A model generated the notes under the pieces. It made no database searches. It saw only the letters and a list, made by a program, of their open reading frames with translations, and was not told where the DNA came from. Position numbers and translations under genes: made by a program. From Pseudomonadota bacterium (GTDB lineage: Bacteria > Myxococcota_A > UBA9042 > GCA-2863065): a stretch of 47,745 bases of DNA. Where the stretch lies: positions 1 to 47,745 of the forward strand of contig SXOO01000275.1 in NCBI GenBank assembly GCA_005776725.1, read 5' to 3'. Shown here piece after piece: positions 26,538 through 35,516 of this stretch (within the stretch, counting starts at the first letter, position 1; every line of letters begins with the position of its first letter).

Positions 26538-26972
26538 ATGCGCAAGCGTTGGAAGAGCAAGGTGGATTTGCCGGTCGGAGCCTTCCTCGCGTTCCCGCCG
26601 CTCCTCTGCATTCTGGCGGCCATCGAGGTCTGCTTGGACGACGATGCAAGCGCGAGGTCCTTGCTGCCCGCAATCCCAATCGCTGTGTTACTGGCGCTCC
26701 ACTTGCCCGTCTACTACGAGCTAGGCGACGACACCCTCCTCATCCGAGGGGGCATCTTTCGGAGGCGGGTCCCCTACGGAGACATCCGGCGGGTCACCCC
26801 CAGACGATACTGGGGTTGGGGAGCGGCGCTCTCGCGAGAACGACTAGCCATCGACTTGGGGTCCTCCTGGCCACCCACAATCTCGCCGCGCGACCGGGCA
26901 GAATTCTTCGACGCGCTGGCCGCCAAGACCCCTCATCTGCGCCGGGAGGGCAGTCGACTCGTTTCGAGGTGA
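26538..26972 (+). CDS. Small membrane protein with bacterial PH-like domain
   Basis: 144 residues from the ATG at 26538, which has GGGAGG just upstream; an ATG at 26508 is an alternative. After the basic start RKRWKSKVD come two hydrophobic segments (~12-28 and ~42-56). The bPH_6/DUF1200-type PH domain follows: LLIRGGIFRRRVPYGDIRRV, ALSRERLAIDLGSS and ISPRDRAEFFDAL. This family is widespread and of unknown role. No operon partner: a 464-nt gap follows. Confidence 0.75.
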   Translation: MRKRWKSKVDLPVGAFLAFPPLLCILAAIEVCLDDDASARSLLPAIPIAVLLALHLPVYYELGDDTLLIRGGIFRRRVPYGDIRRVTPRRYWGWGAALSRERLAIDLGSSWPPTISPRDRAEFFDALAAKTPHLRREGSRLVSR

Positions 26973-27105
26973 CGTCCGACGCCAATCCGTGCAGTCGCGC
27001 GGTCCGCGACACGACGACGATCGAGAACAGGCGAACTCGTAGACGGCGAGCTCGTCGGTCGTGGCCCACGCCCCGACAGGCCGGCTAGACCGCTAACGGA
27101 AGGCC

Positions 27106-27127
27106 CGTGGGCGCAAGCAAGCCCACG
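27106..27127. repeat. Inverted repeat (7-bp stem, 8-nt loop)
   Basis: CGTGGGC and GCCCACG form a perfect stem around GCAAGCAA. It lies 133 nt after the PH-domain gene and could be part of its 3' end, but no T-tract follows. Confidence 0.4.
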
Positions 27128-27145
27128 CATTCGGTCGCGCGTCGC

Positions 27146-27204
27146 GAGACACCCCGCGACAGCACCACCTGCCAGAGGCGCCGCAGCTGTCGCGGCGGTG
27201 TCTC
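27146..27204. repeat. Long imperfect inverted repeat / stem-loop
   Basis: The left arm GAGACACCCCGCGACAGC (27146-27163) pairs over 18 bp with the right arm (27186-27204). There is one bulged base, and a 22-nt loop closes it. It is the longest stem I found in the window. It may be a terminator, an RNA element or the remnant of a mobile repeat. Confidence 0.55.
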
Positions 27205-27362
27205 TTGGCGTCTCGCCGGCTCTCGCACCCCGCCCCCCCGTGCAACCGCCGCTCAGGATCAACGTCCAACAAGTACAGCACCTTGCGTCTCGAAGCCGAT
27301 GCAGACCGAGCTGCGCGACCCGGCTGCCACACCCGTCAGGCGCCCGTTCCATGGGCCCATGA

Positions 27363-27378
27363 TTGGCACGCTTCCTGT
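27363..27378 (+). promoter_or_regulatory. Weak sigma-54-like promoter before the Cys-rich gene
   Basis: TTGGCACG is a perfect -24 box, but the -12 element reads CTGT rather than TTGC, so the invariant GC is lost. If active, transcription would begin about 45 nt before the ATG at 27437. Confidence 0.25.
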
Positions 27379-27436
27379 TATGCGAACTCTGCATCTGAGA
27401 GCGGCCGGCCGGTGCTTCACCGGGTGAGGGTGTCTG

Positions 27437-30400
27437 ATGCGAGCGGCAGGGGGAGGGAGAGTTGGGGCGAGCCAGCGGCAGGACGGCGCCGGAGGACGCT
27501 CCCGGTACGCGGCGCCAACTTCGAGTCGAGCGCTCGCCGCCTGCGTGGGCACGCTGCTGGCCTGCTCCGTCGTGGCGTGTGGAGAGAGCCCAGTTGCGCC
27601 TGCGGCCCCGCAACCGCGCGCGGACGCAGGACCAACCAGCGACGTCGTGGGCGGCTCCGCCGATATCCGCCCCCCTGATGTCGTGGTCCTCGACACCGCC
27701 AATCCGGATGCGGGCGTCGACCCCTGCGGAGAGCGACCACCCTGCGACTCCGCTGCCGAGCTCGGGCAGCTCGGCTTCGGCTGCGCATGCTCCGGACCAG
27801 CGGACTGCGCCAGCGGCGTGTGCGTGGAGACGGCCGCCGGGACCACGTGCTCGGAGCTGTGCGAGGAGTGCTGCCCCAAGGGAATGGCGTGCCGCGAACA
27901 GGTGGTGGCCGGGAGCGACAAGCGGTTCGTATGTCAGGAGCCCCACGCGCGGCTGTGTGACCCGTGCACGTCCAACGTGCAGTGCGTTGACGCCTCGGCC
28001 GGCGGCGATCGCTGCGTGGAGATGGACGACCTCGAGGGCGCTACGGGCACTTTCTGCGGGACGTCCTGCGAAGACGGTGATGTCTGCCCCGATGGCTATG
28101 AGTGCCGCGACGTACGAACGGTCGACGGCAGCAGCAGCCGTCAGTGCGTCCCCGCCGCGGGCGAGTGCACCTGCTCCCCGCTGGCCATCGAGAAGAAGCT
28201 CGAGACCAGTTGCGCGGTCGTGAACTCCTTCGGACGCTGCCCCGGAACGCGTGTGTGCACCGCGGCTGGGCCGGGGCCCTGCGACGCGCAGCTGCCGGCC
28301 GCCGAGGTCTGCAACGGGGTCGACGACGACTGTGACCTGGTCGTCGACGAGTCCTCCTGTCCCGCGGGTCAGACGTGTCGTAGCGACCCGGACGGGTTCG
28401 CCTGCGCCTGCGAGGGCCAGGGTGAACTCTGCGACGACGAATGCGTAGACACCTCATCGTCCATCGCGCACTGCGGCGGGTGCGGGCTCGCTTGCACGGC
28501 CACGTCCGTCGCCGCCTGGGCCTGCATCTCATCCACCTGCGCAGTGCTGACCTGCGACGCTGGGCGCGTCGATCTCGACGGCAAGGCCGACACCGGCTGT
28601 GAGTGCGTGGTCGCCGAAGAGACCTGTGATGGCGCCGACAACGACTGCGACGGCTTGACCGACGAGTCGACCGACCTCGAGTGCGCGGACTCGGACCCCT
28701 GTACGTCGGAGGAGCGCTGCGAGGCCGGTGGGTGCGCGCGGACTTCGCTGACGGGCCCTGCCTGCGACGATGGGGCGGCCTGCACGGTCGCAGACCACTG
28801 CGACGCTGGGGTCTGCGTCGGGACGCCCCGCCTATGCCCCAGCAGCGCTTGCGTGACGGCCGAGTGCGACGAACTCGCCGGCGGCTGCGTTGACGTGCCA
28901 CGGGACGACGGGTCGCCCTGCGATGACGGACGGCCCTGCACCGTCGGCGAGGGCTGCGCTGGTGGCACCTGCGTCGGGGCCGCGGGCACCGGGTGCGTCG
29001 GCGGTGGCGCGTGCGTGAGCTGGAGCTGCGGTGGCGCCGGTGAGTGCGTGCTCGTGGTGCTCTCAGGCACCTGCGACGACGGCGATGCCTGCACGACGGG
29101 CGACACCTGCGCAGGCGGCAACTGCGACGGTGCGGACGTCACGTGCGACGACCAGAAGCAGTGCACCACGGACTCATGCGCACCGGCGGTCGGGTGCGTC
29201 TTCACGCCCGCCCCGGGATCCTGCGACGACGGGAAGGTCTGCACTGAGAACGACCGCTGCGACGGCAGCAACGGGCAGTGCGAAGGCACGCTGTTGAGCT
29301 GCGACGACGGCAACCCATGCACCACGGACCCGCCCTGCGCCGAGGCCGGTGAACGCTGCGGCAACAAGCCCACATCAGGCGTCACCCCTTGTGAGGACGG
29401 CTCCCTCTGTACCGTGGGCGAGGTGTGCCAAGCGGGAGTGTGCGGCAGCGGCGTGGTCGTCACGTGCGATGACCAGAACGCGTGCACGGACGACGTCTGC
29501 CTTCCAGCCACGGGTTGCGTCCATCACGACAACACGTCGACGTGCAATGACGGAGACGCTTGCACCACGGGCGAGAAGTGCAACACCGGCAGTTGCGCGG
29601 GTGGGGCTAAGACGACGTGCCCTCCGGGCGGTCCGTGCACAGCGACGGTGGCCTGCCAGCCGACCACAGGTCTTTGTATCAGCGCGGCCGTACCCGATGG
29701 CGCTCCGTGTAGCGACGGAGCGCTCTGCACCACGGGTGATGCGTGTCTGTCCGGTGTCTGCGTCGCGGCGCCTGTGCCCTGCGGGCCGGTGGGGCAATGC
29801 GAGAGCTCGCGTGCGTGCGACCCTCTCACGGGGAACTGCCAGGCAGACTTCCGGCCGGACGGCGCGGCTTGCTCCGATGGCGACGCGTGCTCTGTCTTCG
29901 ACCGCTGCACGTCAGGCGTGTGTGTGGCGGGGAGTGGCGCGCTCGACTGCGACGACCAGAACCCCTGCACTACGGACTCCTGCGACAATGGTGTCGGCTG
30001 CGTTCACGCTCCCAATCAGCTCACGTGCGACGACGGCAACCCCTGCACACTCGTCGACGTGTGCGACCAGACGGCCTGCGAGGGGTCCTCGCCGCGGGTC
30101 TGCGTGGCGGGGCAGTGTCACGCTTCTTCCGCCTGCGACCCAGCCACCGGCAGCTGCGTGGCGGCGGCGCTCGCAGACGGTTCCGAATGCAGCGACGGGT
30201 CGGAGTGCACCGTGCAGGACGCCTGTTTGGGCGGCTCGTGCCTCGGCGGCTCCGCGCGGCTCTGCGACGACGGGAACGTGTGCACCGCCGACGGCTGCGA
30301 CGCGCTCGCGAAGGGCGGTTGTGTGCACGTAACCGCTGTGGGGCCCTGCTCGGACGGGAACCCCTGCACCGTGGGCGACGCATGCGTCGGGGCGACCTGC

Positions 30401-31216
30401 GAGGCCGGAAGTGTCGACCACGCGTGTTGCCTCTCGGACGTCGAATGCGACGCCAAGGACCCGGACCGATGCGACGGGACGCTCCGATGCGCGAACTTCA
30501 CCTGCGTGCCGAAGCCGGGGACGGCGGTGACGTGCGACCCCTCGCTCGACGACGACTGCCTCGTGGCCCGCTGCATCCCCGCGACGGGTTCATGCGCGCT
30601 GACCCCCGAACCGGGCGGGAAGCCGTGCGACGACGGGGACGCCTGCTCGCTCGGAGACGCCTGTGCGTCGGGGCTGTGCACGCCATTCGCCACAGTCACC
30701 TGCAGCGCTCTCGACGGGTGCCACGTCGACGGACTGTGTGATCCCGCCACCGGTGCCTGCTCGACCCCCCCGGCCCCGGATGGACACGCGTGCGTGGACG
30801 GGGACGCCTGTACACCAGACGACCGGTGCGTAGCGGGCCAATGCGTCGGTGGTGAGCGCAAGGTGTGCCCGGCAGCCTCCGCGTGCCACGTGGACGGCAC
30901 CTGCGACGGCGCGACCGGCGTCTGCAGCTCGCCGCTTCGACCCACCGGGACCCAGTGTGACGACGGCCTGTCGTGCACTGACGGCGCGGTCTGTCAGGCC
31001 GGCGCGTGTGTCGGGGGGCTCAGCTGCGCGGCTCGGGGCGAGGCCTGTGGCGGCGGGCTCTGCTTCTCCGTCGGCGGCCTCACCAGTGGGCCGAGCTGGC
31101 TCGGTGGCCCTGCCCTCTCGGCCGAGCTCCAGGTCGCTGGGACGTGGCTCGCGGCCCGCGTGGGCGCGCTGGGCCGCGCGCTCACCCTAGGCGCGTTAGC
31201 GGAGCTGCTCCGATGA
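27437..31216 (+). CDS. Giant Cys-rich repeat lipoprotein with MopE-type motifs
   Basis: 1259 residues. A long basic N-terminus leads into a signal peptide with lipobox SVVAC (Cys 48). Residues ~95-285 are Cys-rich. Two MopE-like putative metal-binding motifs follow: EVCNGVDDDCDLVVDE (~290-305) and EETCDGADNDCDGLTDE (~393-409). From ~430 to ~1195 there are about 19 copies, counted by eye, of a C-x-D-G-x-x-C-T-x-x-x-x-C unit (e.g. CDDGDACTTGDTC). A few have Gln for Gly (CDDQ), and they alternate with C-D-P-A-T-G-x-C units. The Asp-rich loops suggest Ca2+ or metal binding in a disulfide-bonded rod. No enzymatic domain is seen. First gene of the surface cluster. Confidence 0.8.
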   Translation: MRAAGGGRVGASQRQDGAGGRSRYAAPTSSRALAACVGTLLACSVVACGESPVAPAAPQPRADAGPTSDVVGGSADIRPPDVVVLDTANPDAGVDPCGERPPCDSAAELGQLGFGCACSGPADCASGVCVETAAGTTCSELCEECCPKGMACREQVVAGSDKRFVCQEPHARLCDPCTSNVQCVDASAGGDRCVEMDDLEGATGTFCGTSCEDGDVCPDGYECRDVRTVDGSSSRQCVPAAGECTCSPLAIEKKLETSCAVVNSFGRCPGTRVCTAAGPGPCDAQLPAAEVCNGVDDDCDLVVDESSCPAGQTCRSDPDGFACACEGQGELCDDECVDTSSSIAHCGGCGLACTATSVAAWACISSTCAVLTCDAGRVDLDGKADTGCECVVAEETCDGADNDCDGLTDESTDLECADSDPCTSEERCEAGGCARTSLTGPACDDGAACTVADHCDAGVCVGTPRLCPSSACVTAECDELAGGCVDVPRDDGSPCDDGRPCTVGEGCAGGTCVGAAGTGCVGGGACVSWSCGGAGECVLVVLSGTCDDGDACTTGDTCAGGNCDGADVTCDDQKQCTTDSCAPAVGCVFTPAPGSCDDGKVCTENDRCDGSNGQCEGTLLSCDDGNPCTTDPPCAEAGERCGNKPTSGVTPCEDGSLCTVGEVCQAGVCGSGVVVTCDDQNACTDDVCLPATGCVHHDNTSTCNDGDACTTGEKCNTGSCAGGAKTTCPPGGPCTATVACQPTTGLCISAAVPDGAPCSDGALCTTGDACLSGVCVAAPVPCGPVGQCESSRACDPLTGNCQADFRPDGAACSDGDACSVFDRCTSGVCVAGSGALDCDDQNPCTTDSCDNGVGCVHAPNQLTCDDGNPCTLVDVCDQTACEGSSPRVCVAGQCHASSACDPATGSCVAAALADGSECSDGSECTVQDACLGGSCLGGSARLCDDGNVCTADGCDALAKGGCVHVTAVGPCSDGNPCTVGDACVGATCEAGSVDHACCLSDVECDAKDPDRCDGTLRCANFTCVPKPGTAVTCDPSLDDDCLVARCIPATGSCALTPEPGGKPCDDGDACSLGDACASGLCTPFATVTCSALDGCHVDGLCDPATGACSTPPAPDGHACVDGDACTPDDRCVAGQCVGGERKVCPAASACHVDGTCDGATGVCSSPLRPTGTQCDDGLSCTDGAVCQAGACVGGLSCAARGEACGGGLCFSVGGLTSGPSWLGGPALSAELQVAGTWLAARVGALGRALTLGALAELLR

Positions 31217-31292
31217 CCCGCCTCACCACGACGTGCCGTCGCTCGACTTGCCGCCTCAGCGGCCCCCATTCGACCGCCTCGGGAGCCTCTCG

Positions 31293-34200
31293 ATGAAGAC
31301 CCTGTACCGCACTCTCTCTTGCGCGCTAGCCCTCGGCGCCGGCTCGGCGAGCGCGTCGAGTCGCGAGCTCGTCGTCGAGGGGTATCTGACCGACACCGCG
31401 GCACAGCCGGTGCCAGACGACGACTACGCGGCCACGGTTCGGCTCTGTAGCGCGGCGGGCGGAAGTTGCGCCTGGGAAGACACCCTGGAGGCGGCCCTCA
31501 CCGTCCGCGGGGGCTACTTCCAGGTGCGGCTGGGCGCGGACTCGAGCGTGGCGCTCCCCGACGCGCTCTTCGCGGGTGGCGCGGCGCTCTGGCTCGAGCT
31601 GACCCTCGACGGCCAGACCTATCCGCGCAGCCCACTGGCCGCGGTCCCTTACGCGTTTCACGCCCACCACGCCACCTCCGCGACGAACGTGGCTGGGTTC
31701 GTACCGGCGGCGCTGCCCGAAGCCGGGAAGCTCCTCGTCCTTGACGGGAGCGGGCGGGTGCCGGCCGTGGCGCTCCCGACGCCGACGTCGCTTGCGTGCT
31801 CGGGGTGTGTGGACAGCGGCGACATCGCGGACGGGTCAGTGTCCTTCGCCGACCTGGCCGGAGCCGGCTGCGCGAGCGGCCAGGTCCTAACGTGGACCGG
31901 CGGCGTCTTCGCTTGTCGCGACACGGCTATCTCGATCGTTGCGGGTGAGGGGATCCAGATAGTGAACGTCAACGCGGTCACGCTCGATGCGGGGCTCGTC
32001 CGGACGCTGGCGAGAGAGGTGTGCTTCGACACGCCGGCAGAGCTCGAAGCGGCCCTCCTCACCTGGGACACCGTGGAGAGCGACGATATCAATGTGGGAG
32101 ACACCGCCGCGGGCGATCTCACGGGGACCTACCCGGCGCCCACGATCGGCGAGGGCAAGGTCACGAGCGACAAGCTCGCCGACGGCGCAGTGACCGCCGC
32201 GAAGCTCGCCGACGGCGCGGTAATCACGGCGAAGATCGCCGACAGCGCAGTGACCGCCGCGAAGATCGCGGACGGCGCCGTGATCACGGCGAAGATCGCC
32301 GACGGCGCAGTCACCGCCGCGAAGATCGCCGACGGCGCCGTGATCACGGCGAAGATCGCCGACGGCGCAGTGACCACCGCGAAGATCGCTGACGCTGCGG
32401 TCTCGTCCTCGAAGCTCGATGGCGCGCTCCAACAGACCCTCGCCACGCTCGAGGCGAGGGTAGCCGCGCTCGAGGCGGCCGGTAGCGCCCCGACCTGCGT
32501 CACCGCCTGCCAGGACCTCTCCCAAGTCACCTGCGGTCTCGCGGGAACGCCCGGCTGCGCGCCTCTCGACTGTGGAAGCGGGCGCGGCTACCGCTGTACG
32601 AACGCCAGCGAGATCTGCAGCCCGAACGGCGTCGGCTGGTCGTGCAAAGCAGCGGCCGAGACGACGTCTCTGCTCTGCGAGGGGCTCTACGCCATGGGCG
32701 AGCGGCGCAGCGGCACGCACACCCTGGTGAAGAAGGTCGGGAGCACTGTCTCGACGGTCACGGGCGAGTGCCTCATGCACGTGGACGGGCGCGGCTGGAC
32801 CCTGCTCACCCCGTCTGTGGCCGACTCGCTCACGGGTGGCCTCGAATACCTCTTCCGCACGGTCAGCACGGGCACCACATTCCGCAGCCCCGTAACCGCC
32901 GTACAGTGGAGCTGGTCCAGCTTCAGCGCCGTTCCCGGCCTCTGGACTCGCGACGGCTCGCACAGCTTCATCTGCGGAGATCGAGTGCGCGCGCCCACGG
33001 AGACTCCGCTCTACAACAACCACTCGAACTACGGCATCGGCTGCGTTACCGCCGACTTCACCCAGGGCAGCGGGACACCGTCGCAGAACACAGCCAACGA
33101 GTCGCTCCGCTACGTGATGAAGGTGCTCCCGCAGGCGCTCACGACGCCTTCAGCGAACCAAGCCAGCGCCACGGTGCTGCTCACCACCGTCCACGATCAC
33201 CCCGTCGCGAGCGGCGGCGGCGTAGCAACCCCGGCTTCCACGACGGCCGAGGCCAAGGTGTTCTTCCGCCTCAACAGGAACGACTGCGGCAGCGCGTGCA
33301 CCGGCGCCGCCTGCGTCTGCCCGGTGAAGTCGGCTTGCTCGAGCACGTTCCAGTGCCTGCCCACCACCACTGTCAGAATTCGCTCCCTGACCAGCTCCAA
33401 CGGCTACGTCAACCTGGCCACGGCGGGCGGCTCGGTTGATCTCCCGTGTACGACCACGAAGCAGAGCAAGGACGTCTTCGGTCCTGAGGCCGGCCTCACC
33501 AATACCTGCTCGTGGCAGCTCGTGGGCGGGAAGTGCCAGGTGCAGGCCTCGATGCTGGACACCAGTCTGACCACCGATGCTGGCAGCGGCACCGGACTGT
33601 TCGGCGAGTTCTACTCCGACTCGGATGGCGGAGAGACCATCCAGGCCTACCAGACCACCTGCGTGCGCGACGTGGCCGGCACGGCATTGGGCGGGCAGCC
33701 CCCGCTCGCGGCCTTCACGCTCGTGCCTGCGGGGACCTTCCTCATGGGCGCGTCGGCCGGTGACACCGAGGTGAACACCCAGCCTCCGCTCGAGACGCCA
33801 CAGCACTCGGTCACGCTGACACGGTCGATGTATGTGAAGACCACAGAGGTCACTCGCGCGGAGTGGACGCACACCATGGGTACGACCCCGTTCGGGAGCA
33901 CCCCATGTGACGACTGCCCGGCTCACACCGTCACCTGGTTCGATGCCGTGGCCTACGCCAACGCGCTGTCCGACTCGGAAGGGCTGGCCAGGTGTTACGA
34001 CGCCGCCAACGCGTTCGCCGGCGTAGCGTGCGCGGGCTACCGGCTCCCCACTGAGGCCGAGTGGGAGTATGCGGCGCGGGGCGGCACCACCACCCCTCGA
34101 TACGGCGATTTGAGTGACATCGCCTGGACCTCCGCCAACGCGTCTACGTCCCAGCCCGTGGGCACCAAAGCCGCCAACGCGTTCGGGCTGTACGACATGC

Positions 34201-34418
34201 TCGGCAACGTGAGCGAGTGGACCACGGACTACCACCAGGACTACCCGGCGACTGCCGTGGTGGACCCAGTCGCACCGGTCTTCAGCACCCCCCGAGTCCA
34301 GCGAGGCGGCTCGTTTGCCGACGGGGCCGCGCTGTCTCGCGCCTCGTATCGAAACACGAGCAGCCCGGGCGGGAAGAACAGCTCGCTCGGCTTCCGAGTC
34401 GTGAGGACCGTCCCGTGA
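31293..34418 (+). CDS. Multidomain secreted protein: fibre-like repeats, fibrinogen-like module, SUMF1/FGE-like domain
   Basis: 1041 residues from the ATG at 31293 (GGGAG 7 nt upstream). Order: signal peptide (ending GSASA); tail-fibre-like beta domain (~20-130) shared with the protein at 21479; eight 10-residue repeats of D-G-A-V-T-A-A-K-I-A (297-376); a short coiled coil; a Cys-rich fibrinogen-like module (~402-793) with VDGRGWTLLTP and FYSDSDGGETIQ; and a C-terminal SUMF1/FGE-like domain with VPAGTFLMG, GYRLPTEAEWEYAARGG, YDMLGNVSEWT and LGFRVVRT. The catalytic Cys pair of true formylglycine-generating enzymes is missing (SRASYRN at that place), so this is probably a binding domain. Confidence 0.8.
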   Translation: MKTLYRTLSCALALGAGSASASSRELVVEGYLTDTAAQPVPDDDYAATVRLCSAAGGSCAWEDTLEAALTVRGGYFQVRLGADSSVALPDALFAGGAALWLELTLDGQTYPRSPLAAVPYAFHAHHATSATNVAGFVPAALPEAGKLLVLDGSGRVPAVALPTPTSLACSGCVDSGDIADGSVSFADLAGAGCASGQVLTWTGGVFACRDTAISIVAGEGIQIVNVNAVTLDAGLVRTLAREVCFDTPAELEAALLTWDTVESDDINVGDTAAGDLTGTYPAPTIGEGKVTSDKLADGAVTAAKLADGAVITAKIADSAVTAAKIADGAVITAKIADGAVTAAKIADGAVITAKIADGAVTTAKIADAAVSSSKLDGALQQTLATLEARVAALEAAGSAPTCVTACQDLSQVTCGLAGTPGCAPLDCGSGRGYRCTNASEICSPNGVGWSCKAAAETTSLLCEGLYAMGERRSGTHTLVKKVGSTVSTVTGECLMHVDGRGWTLLTPSVADSLTGGLEYLFRTVSTGTTFRSPVTAVQWSWSSFSAVPGLWTRDGSHSFICGDRVRAPTETPLYNNHSNYGIGCVTADFTQGSGTPSQNTANESLRYVMKVLPQALTTPSANQASATVLLTTVHDHPVASGGGVATPASTTAEAKVFFRLNRNDCGSACTGAACVCPVKSACSSTFQCLPTTTVRIRSLTSSNGYVNLATAGGSVDLPCTTTKQSKDVFGPEAGLTNTCSWQLVGGKCQVQASMLDTSLTTDAGSGTGLFGEFYSDSDGGETIQAYQTTCVRDVAGTALGGQPPLAAFTLVPAGTFLMGASAGDTEVNTQPPLETPQHSVTLTRSMYVKTTEVTRAEWTHTMGTTPFGSTPCDDCPAHTVTWFDAVAYANALSDSEGLARCYDAANAFAGVACAGYRLPTEAEWEYAARGGTTTPRYGDLSDIAWTSANASTSQPVGTKAANAFGLYDMLGNVSEWTTDYHQDYPATAVVDPVAPVFSTPRVQRGGSFADGAALSRASYRNTSSPGGKNSSLGFRVVRTVP
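32181..32420 (+). repeat. 30-nt coding tandem repeat, eight copies
   Basis: Eight in-frame 30-nt units encode DGAVTAAKIA-type decapeptides, alternating TAAK and ITAK versions to give a 60-nt higher-order period. The middle copies are nearly identical at DNA level, which suggests recent duplication. The last copy is diverged. Confidence 0.85.
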
Positions 34419-35467
34419 GGGCCGTGCCCGCTCCATCTGGAGCGCCAGTGGGCGGCCATGGGTCCGGGATGCGGTATCGGCTCTGGTACGGGTTGGTTGG
34501 CCTGCTCACCTTTGGTCAAATTCCGGCGATCGCAGAGGAGCGTGCGGTGGCGGTAGTCATCCCTCGCGCGCCCGTAGTCACGACGCTACCGGATGACGAG
34601 GTTGAGCGTCGAAAGGCGCTCATGGAGATCGCCGAACAAGCCGCCCGAGACGGCGATCACGATTCAGCTGCGGATCACGCGGACCGGGCCTTCGAGGTCC
34701 TTCCCGACGCCAAGAGTGCTCTCATCTCGGCGAGGGCTCATTTGGAGCGCGACCGGTGGACCCTCGCGATAGAGCGCCTCCTCGTTGCGTCGGACCTTGG
34801 GGGGCACGGGCCCGATCGCGACGCGGTCCTTGCACTGTTGGCCGAAGTATCCCGCGACCACGGAATGGGATTCGGCACCCTCCGAACGCAGCCCACTGCT
34901 GCGCTCGCCCGCCTCGAGCGGTGGATCGTCCCGCTGGGCTCGAGCTTCGCATTGTCCGCTGGCTCTCATCGCATGGAGCTCACTGCAGCGGCGCATGACT
35001 CGGTGACCGTAGCGGTCGTCGTCGAAGCCGGCGCGGTATTCTCCCGCGACATCGCACTCTCGCCCACACACGTCCGAGTGGAAACGGTAAAGACCGTCGA
35101 GGAGCGAGTCCTGGAGCGGGACTACCTGCGATACGGGCCACCTTGGCTGGTAGGTGCGGGCGGACTGCTTGCCCTCGGTGGTGTGGCTGCGGTCGGGGTG
35201 GGCTACTTCTACGAGGGCGGATCGACGCGGGACGGCGTTGATACTGGCGCGGCAGAGCAGTCGGCAGACCTTGCGTTCGCTACGTCGTACGCGCTGCTTG
35301 GCGTGGCTGGCGCGGCCCTCATTGCCGGCAGTATCTGGTGGTCGGTTCAGGACCCACCCACCGTAAAGGCCGCCGTTGAGGAGTCGGCTTTCGCGCCAAC
35401 GCGCCTCCACCTCGCACCCTGGCTTGGCCACGAGGCTGGAGGGATGCTGGGCACGTGGTCTTTCTAG
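34415..35467 (+). CDS. TPR-like protein with two C-terminal membrane segments
   Basis: 350 residues from the GTG at 34415, which overlaps the preceding stop (GTGA) and has GAGGA 7 nt upstream. An ATG at 34469 gives a tidier signal peptide (MRYRLWYGLVGLLTFGQIPAIA). Residues ~70-150 are TPR-like helices (EIAEQAARDGDHDSAADHAD). A beta-rich PEGA-like region follows (FALSAGSHRMELTA). Two hydrophobic segments near the end (WLVGAGGLLALGGVAAVGVG; SYALLGVAGAALIAG) flank a short loop. The layout resembles the protein at 41344-42324. It probably spans the envelope as an accessory of the surface cluster; no known family is assigned. Confidence 0.7.
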   Translation: MRAVPAPSGAPVGGHGSGMRYRLWYGLVGLLTFGQIPAIAEERAVAVVIPRAPVVTTLPDDEVERRKALMEIAEQAARDGDHDSAADHADRAFEVLPDAKSALISARAHLERDRWTLAIERLLVASDLGGHGPDRDAVLALLAEVSRDHGMGFGTLRTQPTAALARLERWIVPLGSSFALSAGSHRMELTAAAHDSVTVAVVVEAGAVFSRDIALSPTHVRVETVKTVEERVLERDYLRYGPPWLVGAGGLLALGGVAAVGVGYFYEGGSTRDGVDTGAAEQSADLAFATSYALLGVAGAALIAGSIWWSVQDPPTVKAAVEESAFAPTRLHLAPWLGHEAGGMLGTWSF

Positions 35468-35516
35468 TATTCGCACAAACCTCACAACAAACACCTACAG
35501 ATCTCCAGGTGATCTC

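Larger units (their letters stand above)
26973..27436. other. Intergenic region with two stem-loops
   Basis: 464 nt with no supportable gene. It contains a 7-bp hairpin at 27106-27127, a long imperfect stem-loop at 27146-27204, and a -24-like TTGGCACG at 27363-27370 close to the next gene. It separates the transporter/PH-domain region from the Cys-rich surface cluster. Confidence 0.6.

Noticed and set aside
27106..27204. CRISPR-like or transposon inverted repeat
   Set aside because: Only single stem-loops, with no regularly spaced direct repeats, no transposase and no visible target-site duplication.
28369..29511. 380-residue minus-strand frame opposite the Cys-rich gene (Ser/Gln/Pro/His-rich)
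   Set aside because: It is the antisense reading of the C-x-D-G repeats; its own repetitiveness mirrors the plus-strand array. No start or ribosome site of note.
32181..32420. CRISPR array suspected from regular 30-nt repeats
   Set aside because: The repeats are in frame, without unique spacers, and encode a regular decapeptide within a long coding sequence.
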